From the NCBI RefSeq assembly GCF_026011735.1, contig NZ_BRVN01000013.1:1-64000 (forward strand): a stretch of DNA of 64,000 nucleotides, written 5' to 3'. Positions 32,262-40,214 of the stretch are shown piece by piece. This stretch comes from Dietzia sp. NCCP-2495. Lineage in GTDB: Bacteria; Actinomycetota; Actinomycetes; Mycobacteriales; Mycobacteriaceae. The position numbers and the translations under genes are program-made. How positions within the stretch are numbered: position 1 is the first letter of the stretch; every line of letters starts with the position of its first letter. The notes under the pieces are model-generated. The model ran no database searches. It was given only the letters and a program-made list of their open reading frames with translations, and had not been told where the DNA came from.

Positions 32262-33091
32262 TGACGACGACCGGACCCGGCACCGTTCCACCGCTCCCTG
32301 AGGCCTGCGCCAGCTGGTGCCGGGCCCAGCCACCCACCGTGATGGTGGCGGACGAGTACGTGGAGGTCGATCTGGACCTCTGGCACGACCGTTTCGCCCT
32401 GCACGGGATCGACCTGCTGCTCCGGGGCGGAGGGCCGGACGGGGAGACGACGGACACCGGCACCGCCTATCTACGGCGGAGCGATCTATGGGCGGCCGGT
32501 CGACGGGCCCGTGGGAGCCTGGAGGAGGCCGTCACCGCGCTCTACATGTGCGCGGCCTGGCTGTCGGCTCACCCGACGCGGTCGGGGATAACCCGCCGCT
32601 TCCCGGACTTCCGGGTTCCTCGACGACGCGACGGGAGCCGGTGGCAGCACACCTCCGCGGATGGCTTCCCCCTGGTCCTGTACGAGGTGGTGGACTTGGT
32701 CGATTCGCCCGGCGAGGCCCTCAATCTCCTCAAGTACGGTGCGCCGTGGGGCCGGGGTGCAGGTGGCGTCCCCGATCTCGGCTATCCATTGGCGTCGTTG
32801 TATCTGTCATCTCTCGCCATGGCGTGGTCGGACCAGTGGATCGTGCCGGTGGACCCGGCGGGGGTCGGGACACTGATCCACGCGGGCTGGACCGAGGTGG
32901 ACTCGTTCTCGCGACTCACCCCGCGCCGTTTCGAGCGCTACCAGGAGGTGGTACATACGTGGGCCGCGCAGTCCGGGGTGGATCCGCTGGTAGTGGAGAT
33001 GTGGCTGGTCCGCGCATGGCACGAGCGCTGCGCACTTAACTCTCCGTGGGCTGCCTCGATACAGGTTCCTCGGGGAAGGCGGTCTCCCTGA
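32261..33091 (+). CDS. Protein of unknown function
   Basis: A 276-residue soluble protein that I cannot assign. It is Trp-rich (CASWCRAQPP, WHDRFAL, LYMCAAWLSAHP, AWSDQWIVPVDPAG, HTWAAQSGVDPLVVEMWLVRAWH) and has a block KYGAPWGRGAGGVPDLGYP about residues 160-178. There is no signal peptide. The fold could be a helical DNA-glycosylase-like or regulatory domain, but no catalytic motif is evident. It lies between gcvP and a hydrolase on the same strand, 48 nt after gcvP, with its start codon inside a hairpin. Confidence 0.65.
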   Translation: MTTTGPGTVPPLPEACASWCRAQPPTVMVADEYVEVDLDLWHDRFALHGIDLLLRGGGPDGETTDTGTAYLRRSDLWAAGRRARGSLEEAVTALYMCAAWLSAHPTRSGITRRFPDFRVPRRRDGSRWQHTSADGFPLVLYEVVDLVDSPGEALNLLKYGAPWGRGAGGVPDLGYPLASLYLSSLAMAWSDQWIVPVDPAGVGTLIHAGWTEVDSFSRLTPRRFERYQEVVHTWAAQSGVDPLVVEMWLVRAWHERCALNSPWAASIQVPRGRRSP

Positions 33092-33106
33092 GAACGAGGA
33101 GGGTCT

Positions 33107-33121
33107 ATGGTCCTGCCATGA
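33107..33121 (+). other. Possible four-codon leader reading frame (MVLP)
   Basis: ATG 33107 sits 3 nt behind a near-perfect AGGAGGG (33097-33103), encodes Met-Val-Leu-Pro and stops at TGA 33119-33121, which overlaps the ATG of the hydrolase (ATGA). The ribosome site fits this mini-frame better than it fits the hydrolase start 14 nt away. Translation is inferred only. Confidence 0.4.
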
Positions 33122-33966
33122 CTCCTCGTACCGAGACCGTCGGCGTCCGGGTCGGTGAGCTCGAGGTCCTCGTCTGGGACGCCGAGTCACCCGCGCATGG
33201 CGACCAGGCCGCCCCGACCGTGGTGGCACTCCACGGCTTCCCCGAGAGTGCGTGGGAGTGGCGGTCCGTCGCCGAGATACTGGCCGCGGCCGGTATCCGG
33301 GTCGTGGCCCCGATGCAGCGCGGATACTCACCCGGGGCCAGGCCACCGTCCGTCGAGGACTACGCGATCGAGAGGTTGACCGAGGACGTGCTGACGGTCG
33401 TCGAGCACTTCGGCCTCGGTCCCGTGCACCTGCTCGGTCACGATTGGGGAGCGAGCGTCGCGTGGTGGATCGCCGGGCACCATCCGCATCGGCTCGCCTC
33501 GATGGTCGCGGTGTCCGTTCCCCATCTCGAAGCGTTTGCGGACGCCCTGGCTGCCGATCCGGACCAGCAGGAGCGCTCGGCTTATTTCGCCTTGTTCCGG
33601 CAGGCGGGCAAAGCCGAGGATGTGCTCCTCGAGGACGGGGCACAGCGACTCAAGGCGATGTTCGGCGGGGACGTGCCCGAGGACCTGATGGCCGCGCACC
33701 TCGAGATGATCGGGAACAGGGAGGGCCTCACCGGCGCCCTCAACTGGTACCGGGCGATGCGGCGGTACGCGGTCCCGGATGTGACGGTGCCCACGACGCT
33801 GATCTGGGGTGAGCAGGACCTCGCGATCTCCCGAAGTGGGGCCGAGGCCACCGCCGACCAGATGGCCGCGGACTACCGTTTCGTGCCCGTGGCGGGGGAA
33901 GGGCACTGGTTGCCGGAGACGCGCCCCGACCTCATCGCGACGGAGGTCCTGGGCCGGATACGGTGA
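33118..33966 (+). CDS. Alpha/beta hydrolase, epoxide hydrolase-like
   Basis: A 282-residue alpha/beta hydrolase. The oxyanion-hole motif is ALHGFPESAWEW, the nucleophile elbow GHDWGASVAWW carries Asp rather than Ser, and the terminal His is in AGEGHWLPET. An Asp nucleophile with HGFPES is the epoxide hydrolase/haloalkane dehalogenase pattern; HGFPE favours epoxide hydrolase. Acid-member candidates are in IWGEQDLAI. No signal peptide, so cytoplasmic. Substrate unknown. ATG 33118 overlaps a possible mini leader frame. Confidence 0.85.
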   Translation: MTPRTETVGVRVGELEVLVWDAESPAHGDQAAPTVVALHGFPESAWEWRSVAEILAAAGIRVVAPMQRGYSPGARPPSVEDYAIERLTEDVLTVVEHFGLGPVHLLGHDWGASVAWWIAGHHPHRLASMVAVSVPHLEAFADALAADPDQQERSAYFALFRQAGKAEDVLLEDGAQRLKAMFGGDVPEDLMAAHLEMIGNREGLTGALNWYRAMRRYAVPDVTVPTTLIWGEQDLAISRSGAEATADQMAADYRFVPVAGEGHWLPETRPDLIATEVLGRIR

Positions 33967-34005
33967 ACGCCCCCACCACCTCGCAAGTCGGCGGTAGGGG
34001 CGTTC
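33965..34005. terminator. Bidirectional terminator between hydrolase and acyl-CoA synthetase
   Basis: GAACGCCCC...ACC (33965-33977) and GGT...GGGGCGTTC (33993-34005) form a 13-position stem with one C-A mismatch and a 15-nt loop. The two flanking genes converge on it; the 5' arm overlaps the hydrolase stop codon. Confidence 0.8.
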
Positions 34006-34023
34006 AGTCAGACGCCGTAGGCG

Positions 34024-35580
34024 CTACTCCTCACGCAGTTCGCGCTTGAGGAGCTTGCCGGACTGGTTGCGGGGCAGCTCGTCGACAAACACGACGCGCT
34101 TGGGCACCTTGAACGGTGCGAGATGAGCGCGGGTCCCGTCGATGATCTCGGACTCGGTCGCCTCGGCACCGTCCTTGAGCACCACCACGGCGGTGACCGC
34201 CTCGATCCACTTGGGGTCAGGGGTACCGATCACCGCGACCTCGGCGACCCGCTCGTCCTGGTATACGGCGTCCTCGACCTCGCGTGAGGCCACGAGGACG
34301 CCACCGGTGTTGATGACGTCCTTGATGCGGTCGACCACCTCGAGGAAGCCCTCGGAGTCGCGTACGACGAGGTCGCCGGAGTGGAACCACCCGTCCCGGA
34401 ACGCCTCCTCGGTGGCGTCGGGCTTGTTCCAGTACCCGCTGCACAGCTGGGGCGAGCGGTACACGACCTCGCCGCGCTCACCATCTGCGACCTCGGCACC
34501 GTTGTCGTCCACCACCCGGGCCTCGACGAAGAACACCGCGCGACCTGCGCTCGCGGGGCGGGAGTCGTGCTCCTCCGGACGCAACACGCAGGCCAGGGGC
34601 CCGATCTCCGACTGGCCGAAGCAGTTGTAGAACCCGAGGTCCGGGTACTTGGCCCGGAGCCGTTGCAGCACCGTGACAGGCATGATCGACGCGCCGTACT
34701 GTGCCTTGGTCAGGCTGGACAGGTCCCGGGTCTCGAGGTCCGGATGGGAGGCGAGGGGAACCCAGACGGTCGGGGCGAGGAAGAGGGACCGGATCTTGTC
34801 CTGTTCGACACGGCGGAGGATCTCCGGGATTTCGGGTGCGGCCATGAGGTGGACGGTGGCACCCAGGGAGAGATACGGCATCGCGAACACGTGCATGGCG
34901 GCCGAGTGGTAGAGCGGCATCGCCACGAGCGGCTCGTCGTCGAGGGCGAGGTCAAGCGAGAGGATGCAGCTGACGTACTCACTGAGCAGGGCTGTATGCG
35001 ACATCATGGCGCCCTTGGGCCGCGAGGTGGTGCCCGAGGTGTAGAGGAGCTGCGCCAGATCGGAGCCGGAGGTGGGGGAGTGGACGGGTGTCACCGCCCC
35101 GGTGCCCAGCGCGGCTCCGAGCACGGTGCCGTCAGTGGTTTCGCCCGCGGCTGGCTGAAGCGCGATCGACGTGAGCCCCGGAATGTTCCCGATCACCGCG
35201 TCGAGAGTCGCGGCTTGTGCAGGATCGACGAGCACCAGCGAGGCACCGGAGTCGGACAGCAGGTACTCGAGTTCTCCGCCGGTGAGAGCGTAGTTGACGG
35301 GGACGTGGGTCAGTCCCGCGCGAGAGGTCGCCAGGAAGGCGATGAGGTAGGCGTCCGAGTTCACGCCGTACGCGGCGACACGGGCGCCCGGCTCGAGGCC
35401 GCGATCGAGCAGAAGGGTGGCGATCCGGTCGACGGCGGCGTCGAGCTCGGCGTAGTTCCACGTGCGGTCGGTGAACGTCAGCGCGGTCCGGGTGGGGACG
35501 CGCGAGGCGCTGCGACGCAGTGTCGCGTCGACCGTTCCGGAACTGACTGCTGTGGAGACGGGGTGAGGGGGTGTGGTCAT
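34024..35580 (-). CDS. Acyl-CoA synthetase (AMP-forming), FadD-type
   Basis: A 518-residue ANL-family ligase that activates a carboxylic acid as acyl-AMP and then acyl-CoA. The phosphate-binding loop is LLYTSGTTSRPKGAMMSH, the A5-type motif YNCFGQSEIGP, the A7 motif WFHSGDLV, the hinge VDRIKDVI and the C-terminal catalytic Lys in NQSGKLLKREL. Chain-length specificity cannot be judged. It stands alone on the minus strand, convergent to the hydrolase. The usual TGD triad reads SGD here, a mild change seen in some members. Confidence 0.9.
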   Translation of the reverse strand: MTTPPHPVSTAVSSGTVDATLRRSASRVPTRTALTFTDRTWNYAELDAAVDRIATLLLDRGLEPGARVAAYGVNSDAYLIAFLATSRAGLTHVPVNYALTGGELEYLLSDSGASLVLVDPAQAATLDAVIGNIPGLTSIALQPAAGETTDGTVLGAALGTGAVTPVHSPTSGSDLAQLLYTSGTTSRPKGAMMSHTALLSEYVSCILSLDLALDDEPLVAMPLYHSAAMHVFAMPYLSLGATVHLMAAPEIPEILRRVEQDKIRSLFLAPTVWVPLASHPDLETRDLSSLTKAQYGASIMPVTVLQRLRAKYPDLGFYNCFGQSEIGPLACVLRPEEHDSRPASAGRAVFFVEARVVDDNGAEVADGERGEVVYRSPQLCSGYWNKPDATEEAFRDGWFHSGDLVVRDSEGFLEVVDRIKDVINTGGVLVASREVEDAVYQDERVAEVAVIGTPDPKWIEAVTAVVVLKDGAEATESEIIDGTRAHLAPFKVPKRVVFVDELPRNQSGKLLKRELREE

Positions 35581-35623
35581 GGACCGACCCTAGTACGGCG
35601 AGGAGGTTGCCGGATCCGGGCGC

Positions 35624-35870
35624 TCAGGCTTCGTCGCGGAGAATGCTCAGCACCTCTGCGGGGACCTCGCCGGAGGCCTCCCGCGGGGTCCAGTGTTCGC
35701 TGGGAACCCACTGGGAACCGCAGCCCTGGCAGGCGAAGAGCGGTTCACCCCGGCGTTCGACCGGGGTCTTCACCCAGTTGCAGAGATCGCGGCACGCCCG
35801 AACCCTTATGGGGGCGAGATCGGGATCGATGCGACGGCGTGCGACCGACCGGAGGGACGACAATGAAGGC

Positions 35871-35872
<2 letters not shown>
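35624..35872 (-). CDS. Small zinc-ribbon protein
   Basis: An 82-residue protein with a probable zinc ribbon: Cys-x3-Cys in ACRDLCNW (about 27-31) and Cys-x2-Cys in ACQGCGSQW (about 48-51), followed by WVPSEHWTPRE. It has a basic N-terminus (SVARRRIDPDLAP) and no membrane segment. Function unknown. The ATG (35872-35870) overlaps, on the opposite strand, the first codon of a Gly-Ala repeat frame, and the hexamer repeat lies 25 nt further upstream; no ribosome site is visible. Confidence 0.7.
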
Positions 35873-35989
<117 letters not shown>

Positions 35990-35993
<4 letters not shown>

Positions 35994-36370
35994 CCGCGTG
36001 TCCGTGTGGCGGGGCGGAGTACCGGAGTTGTTGCGGTCCGCTGGTCGACGACGGGGTGCCGGCCCGGACCGCGGAGGCGTTGATGCGCTCGCGGTACACG
36101 GCGTTCGTCCTGGACCGTCCCGACCATCTCTGGCGGACGTGGCATCCGCGGACCCGACCCGGGGAGGTCGCATCAGGAGGACTGGAGTGGACCGGCCTGA
36201 CCGTCGTGGAGGTGGTCGGCGGGGATGAGGACGACGACGACGGCGTGGTCGAGTTCGAAGCCCGCTACATTGACGGGGACGGGCCCGGGACCCTGTATGA
36301 ACGCTCGCTCTTCCAGAGGCGGGGCGGCCGCTGGGTCTACACGGAGGGCTCGGATCCGCGGGAGAGGTGA
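35990..36370 (+). CDS. YchJ-family (UPF0225) SEC-C-type zinc protein
   Basis: A 126-residue protein starting with the SEC-C-like zinc motif CPCGGAEYRSCCG, followed by the YchJ middle domain (ALMRSRYTAFVLDRPDHLWRTWHP; LEWTGLTVVEV; FEARYIDGDG; YERSLFQRRGGRWVYTEG). Family proteins are small, cytoplasmic and of unknown role; a recent view places them near SecA-like zinc modules. A short acidic insert (DEDDDD) is present. The RBS GAGAGGGAGA precedes ATG 35990. Confidence 0.87.
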
Positions 36371-36374
36371 GGCC

Positions 36375-36917
36375 TCAGGACGCCGTGTCGGCCGGCAGAG
36401 CGGACGGGTCGACCGGCTGGCGGGTCACGGTGACCGACGCCTTCGTCCCCGGCGTGGTCACCTCGACCCGACCGATGCGGGCACCCTCGGGCATCCTCCA
36501 CGCGACCATCCCCTGGATCTCCTGACCCGGCGAGGTCAGCACAGACGGGACCAGCGGGTCGTTGACCAGTCCTGCCGGGCTCTCGATGAGGACGTATTCG
36601 TCGCCTGAGGGCGCGTAGGCGGAGACCGAGTCGGGGCCGAACTCCGGCTGTCCCGCGGATTGGACCACGCGGACGTCGAGCGCGAACACCGTGTCGGCAT
36701 AGGCGCTCGTCGGGACGATCCTCAGATTCGACAGTGTGACCGTGGCATCCCAGTTCTCGCCCGAGACGGGGAACGCGCGATCGAACTGCTGGGTCGTGGC
36801 CACCGGGCCCGAGGCCGTAGTGGCCGGGGGAGCGGTACGTCGCTGGTCGGAGTCCGAACAGGCGCCGGTGACCGGCATCGTGGCCGTGAGCATGGCGGCA
36901 ATGGCGACGCGACGCAT
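36375..36917 (-). CDS. Putative lipoprotein
   Basis: A 180-residue exported protein. The N-terminus MRRVAIAAMLTATMPVTGAC has a short basic n-region, a hydrophobic stretch and a lipobox-like TGAC with Cys about residue 20, followed by a Ser/Thr/Pro-rich linker and a beta-rich domain (FAVSGENWDATVTLSNLRIVP-type, FALDVRVVQ, GMVAWRMPEGARIGRVEV) reminiscent of DUF4352/immunoglobulin-like lipoproteins. The stop lies 4 nt from the YchJ stop. ATG 36917 has a CAGGAG ribosome site. Confidence 0.75.
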   Translation of the reverse strand: MRRVAIAAMLTATMPVTGACSDSDQRRTAPPATTASGPVATTQQFDRAFPVSGENWDATVTLSNLRIVPTSAYADTVFALDVRVVQSAGQPEFGPDSVSAYAPSGDEYVLIESPAGLVNDPLVPSVLTSPGQEIQGMVAWRMPEGARIGRVEVTTPGTKASVTVTRQPVDPSALPADTAS

Positions 36918-36969
36918 GTGGAACTCCTGAGACGATGCTGAGCCGGGCCGGTCCCGGTGGTGACCCATG

Positions 36970-38055
36970 TTACTGATCGTCGGAACGGAGGTCGTCCGCA
37001 GAGTGCAGGTCACGCCACTGTCCTGGCGACACCCTCCTGGCGAGATCAGGGTAGACGTCATCGAGTTCTGCGGAGATCTCGGCCAGCTGGATCTTGAAAT
37101 TGACCGGGACGAACACCCTGTCCACCAGTTCCGATTCGGCGTAGATGCTCTTGCCGTCGAACACGTACCGACACCACAGGGAGTCCCGATTGAGTATCGC
37201 GACCTCGGTCTCCGCGGCAGCGGCGTCCTCGACCATCGAGACGAGCGGGCTACGGAACACGATCAACGGCATCGACCGATGGGCCCGGATGAGGAGCACC
37301 ACACACCCCGCGGGCACGGTGAAGAGATCTTGGTCGTCGGACTCGACGTGGTCTCCGTACACCTCGTCGAGCGCCTGTCGGACGGCCCGCGTGGCCTGAT
37401 CCGGATCGCTGATCGGTTCGGACCGGAAGTCGGCCGGATCCGACGCCGGGGTGGCCGGGTGACCCGGGGTGACCGGGGCGGTCCGGGCGGAGGTCGTCGA
37501 TGCCGCGGGCTCGGCACGCGTGGTCTCGGCGAGGGGTGCGCCCGACGGGGTATCGGCGACATCGTGGAGGAAGACCGGGTGGGGGATGCCGAAGACCTGC
37601 TCGATCGTCCCGGCGACGAGATGGGCCAGGTGCGATGTCTCGTGGAGGGGGACACGCATCCGCGGGAGCCGCGGTCCCCGCGCGTACGGATCCACCGGCG
37701 GGACCTCCCAGCCGAGTCCCGCGAGCATGTTGTACTGGTGGGGCCGGAGTGGAGCCGGCTCGTCGTCGTCACCCCCGCCGGACACCACCGCCACCACAGA
37801 CCCGGGGACGCTGGCCTCCACCGTCCCGGGGACGCCATCCTCCATCGACCCGGAATCGCCGGCGTCGCCGGTATGGGGGTCTATCGCGGTGAACCGGATG
37901 TACGGGGTCGAATCGTGGCGAACGCCGGGGACGGGCACGGTCAGGTCGAAGGTCGCACCGGGGACCAGGTCACGCACGAAACCGGCCAGGCGTGAGGCGA
38001 ACCTCTCCCACCCGGCAGCGATCGACGCGTCCACGTCGAACTCGAACTCCGACAT
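36970..38055 (-). CDS. YbjN/T3SS-chaperone-like (TY-Chap) protein
   Basis: A 361-residue acidic cytoplasmic protein with two domains joined by a Pro/Ala/Thr-rich linker (about 170-215). The N-terminal domain begins DASIAAGWERFASRLAGFVRDL, and the C-terminal one contains FDGKSIYAESELVDRVFVPVNFKIQLAE. The pattern of a YbjN-like fold with an N-terminal partner resembles the TY-Chap family of predicted peptide-binding chaperones in actinobacteria. No secretion system is nearby. Starts at ATG 38055. Confidence 0.6.
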   Translation of the reverse strand: MSEFEFDVDASIAAGWERFASRLAGFVRDLVPGATFDLTVPVPGVRHDSTPYIRFTAIDPHTGDAGDSGSMEDGVPGTVEASVPGSVVAVVSGGGDDDEPAPLRPHQYNMLAGLGWEVPPVDPYARGPRLPRMRVPLHETSHLAHLVAGTIEQVFGIPHPVFLHDVADTPSGAPLAETTRAEPAASTTSARTAPVTPGHPATPASDPADFRSEPISDPDQATRAVRQALDEVYGDHVESDDQDLFTVPAGCVVLLIRAHRSMPLIVFRSPLVSMVEDAAAAETEVAILNRDSLWCRYVFDGKSIYAESELVDRVFVPVNFKIQLAEISAELDDVYPDLARRVSPGQWRDLHSADDLRSDDQ

Positions 38056-38120
38056 GCATCGCAGTCAACCACCGCACGGGTCCGTCCGTCAGCGGTTCGC
38101 CGGTGTCCGCGCTTCAGGCG

Positions 38121-38936
38121 TCACTTCGACGCGGTGTCGCGGGCGTGCCGATAGTCCGCCCAGTACTCGTCGGACCCGTCGAACCCCACGCGGACGCCGC
38201 CCTCGTGCTCGAGGATCTCCGGCTGGATCGGCGAGATCGAGTGCTCCGAAGCCAGGGCCGCGTCCACATCGCTGAACTCCGACAGGCGGTGGAGCTGTAC
38301 CCACGTCGGAGGCAGGATCATCGATCGACCCGCCCGGAAATCAGCGAGTAGGTCAGCGGGACGAGACCACATCGTCTGGTCGACCTCCGAGGTCTGGTCG
38401 TCTGGCTCCTGACCTTCGGGAAGGGCCGCCAGGAAGAACCGCGTGTCGTAGCGCCGGGGTTCGATCACGGGGGTTATCCAGTGGTCGAACGGACGGAGCC
38501 TGCCCGCCGCCAAGGCGAGCTCCTCGCTGGCGAGGAAGTGGCTGAAGGACATCCGGTGGGCCTCGAGCTCAGCTCGCGAGGAGTGGAATCGCCCCGCGTC
38601 GGACACGGGAGACCCGTCGAGGTGATCGGCCAACAGGACGCCGCACTCCTCGAACGTCTCCCGGGCAGCCGCACACACCAGTCGGCGGGCGCGGGCCTCG
38701 TCGCACCGGAAACGCTCGGCCCACCAATGGGGCCCCGGCCCGGTCCAGGCCACCGTCGGGTCGTCATCGGCGTCGTCGACCCCACCGCCCGGGAACACGG
38801 TCATCCCGGCCGCGAACGCCATCCCCTTCACACGGCGGGCGACAAAGACCTCGGGCCCCCGGTCGGAATCCCGGACCACCATGACCGTGGAGGCGTCCTT
38901 CACCGGACGACTCGTGTTCGTGTGCTTCTCGCTCAT
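38121..38936 (-). CDS. NUDIX hydrolase, large type
   Basis: A 271-residue NUDIX protein with a split box: the leading FPGGGVDDAD is separated by about 35 residues from AARETFEECGVLL. A long insertion of this kind is typical of the NUDT7/NUDT19-like subgroup that acts on CoA or larger nucleotides, but no CoA motif can be confirmed. ATG 38936 is chosen because homology begins there; longer alternatives (e.g. 38969) add a disordered, Pro/Arg-rich head. It has no clear ribosome site. Confidence 0.82.
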   Translation of the reverse strand: MSEKHTNTSRPVKDASTVMVVRDSDRGPEVFVARRVKGMAFAAGMTVFPGGGVDDADDDPTVAWTGPGPHWWAERFRCDEARARRLVCAAARETFEECGVLLADHLDGSPVSDAGRFHSSRAELEAHRMSFSHFLASEELALAAGRLRPFDHWITPVIEPRRYDTRFFLAALPEGQEPDDQTSEVDQTMWSRPADLLADFRAGRSMILPPTWVQLHRLSEFSDVDAALASEHSISPIQPEILEHEGGVRVGFDGSDEYWADYRHARDTASK

Positions 38937-39025
38937 GACCACAGTGTCGCCCGTCACGCTCCGGGGCATCGCATCGGGGGTAGGGCGCGCCGGGGATGGC
39001 GACCCGGGGATGGCGACCCGGACCG

Positions 39026-39673
39026 TCAGTTCTCGTCGCCGACGTCCACGGGCCTCGGGGGAGTTGCGGCCGCCGCCGGCAGAGCCCCGCACAACACGTG
39101 CTGCACGTGCCGACGTAGTTCGCCCCGTGGGTCGGGATGACGGGTGCGGTCGACACCGGAGCGCACGATCGACATGTACATGACGTCGAACACCGTCTGC
39201 GCCCGGCCGGTCAGATCCTCCGGACCCGCGTCACCGGCGCCGTGGCGGGCGAGGATCTGGCCGATGCTGTCCCGCAGCTCCCTGAGAATGTGCTGGGCCG
39301 CCTCGCGATGCGGGCCGGGCTCGCCGAACAGCGTCTGCCGGTGATACGCGACGATGTTCTCGGGCTGGTTCTCGAGTGCGAGGAACAGTGGCTCACACAG
39401 GGTGATCAGATCGTCCAGGGGATGGCCGGTGTCCGGTGGGGTCTCCACGATCAGACGCAGGTCCTCGTTGGCGAACATGCACAGCAGTTCGCCCTTCGAC
39501 CGCGCGTAGCGGAACAGTGTTCCGGTGCCGACCCTGGCGAGGTCCGCCACCTCCTGCGTGGTGACCGAGGAGTACCCGCGGGAGGAGAACAGTTCGCGCG
39601 CAGCCTGTCGGATGCGGCGCTGCTTGTCCGCCTTGTTCGCCTCTCGTCGACCCGGTTCGCGGGTACTGGTCAC
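39026..39673 (-). CDS. TetR-family transcriptional regulator
   Basis: A 215-residue TetR regulator with the N-terminal HTH (about 15-65: IRQAARELFSSRGYSSVTTQEVADLARVGTGTLFRYARSKGELL) and a ligand-binding helical C-terminal domain. GTG 39673 overlaps the end of the upstream DUF3817 gene by 4 nt (GTGA), so the pair is co-transcribed. It may regulate this pair or the divergent neighbours; the ligand is unknown. Confidence 0.9.
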   Translation of the reverse strand: MTSTREPGRREANKADKQRRIRQAARELFSSRGYSSVTTQEVADLARVGTGTLFRYARSKGELLCMFANEDLRLIVETPPDTGHPLDDLITLCEPLFLALENQPENIVAYHRQTLFGEPGPHREAAQHILRELRDSIGQILARHGAGDAGPEDLTGRAQTVFDVMYMSIVRSGVDRTRHPDPRGELRRHVQHVLCGALPAAAATPPRPVDVGDEN

Positions 39674-40128
39674 GCGAACCACTCGGTCGGCGGTCCGGCG
39701 AGCAGGAGGAGGGAGAACACGATCGCCACCAGGACGAGCGTCACGAGCGCTGCGAGCACGGGCGAACGGAGGGCGAACGCGACGACCTTCTCGGGCAGCG
39801 AGCGGGCCGGCTCACCGTCCGGCCCCAGGCGCCACGGCCCTTCGAGGAGGCCTCGACGGTCGACCCACCGCTCGAACGGGTAGGTCGCGTACGGGATGAC
39901 CGCTGAGGCTACGCCGAGGACGCCCGTTCCCGCCGGCCACTTCTTGTCGATCCAGACGGCGACGGTCGTAACCGCGTAGCAGAGGAAGACGAAGCCGTGG
40001 ATCCCGCCGCCGATGCTGGTGGCCCAGTCGAGCCCGAACCCGTACTTGCCGATCATGCCCAGGATCAGGAGGGTCCAGGTGACCATCTCCGCCAGGGCGA
40101 GCCTCGAATACAGGGTGCGGGGGGACAC
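39670..40128 (-). CDS. DUF3817 membrane protein
   Basis: A ~152-residue membrane protein with the DUF3817 core: a first helix TWTLLILGMIGKYGFGLDWA, then a second around IHGFVFLCYAVTTVAVW, a third near AVIPYATYPFERW, and a C-terminal helix ALVTLVLVAIVFSLLLL. GTG 40128 has a GAGGAG ribosome site and gives the usual MSPRTLYSRLALAE start; ATG 40167 is possible. Homologues are small integral membrane proteins of unknown role. Confidence 0.82.
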   Translation of the reverse strand: MSPRTLYSRLALAEMVTWTLLILGMIGKYGFGLDWATSIGGGIHGFVFLCYAVTTVAVWIDKKWPAGTGVLGVASAVIPYATYPFERWVDRRGLLEGPWRLGPDGEPARSLPEKVVAFALRSPVLAALVTLVLVAIVFSLLLLAGPPTEWFA

Positions 40129-40214
40129 GGCTCTCCTCGGGTGACGACGACACTTCTCGCCGGTCATAGTACGGACCTGCTGATCCGGGTTTCGGAGCAG
40201 GCTCCGATTCTGAC

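Noticed and set aside
29051-32404. Very long minus-strand open frame opposite gcvP
   Set aside because: Antisense shadow typical of GC-rich genes; it also runs through the riboswitch and shows no domain.
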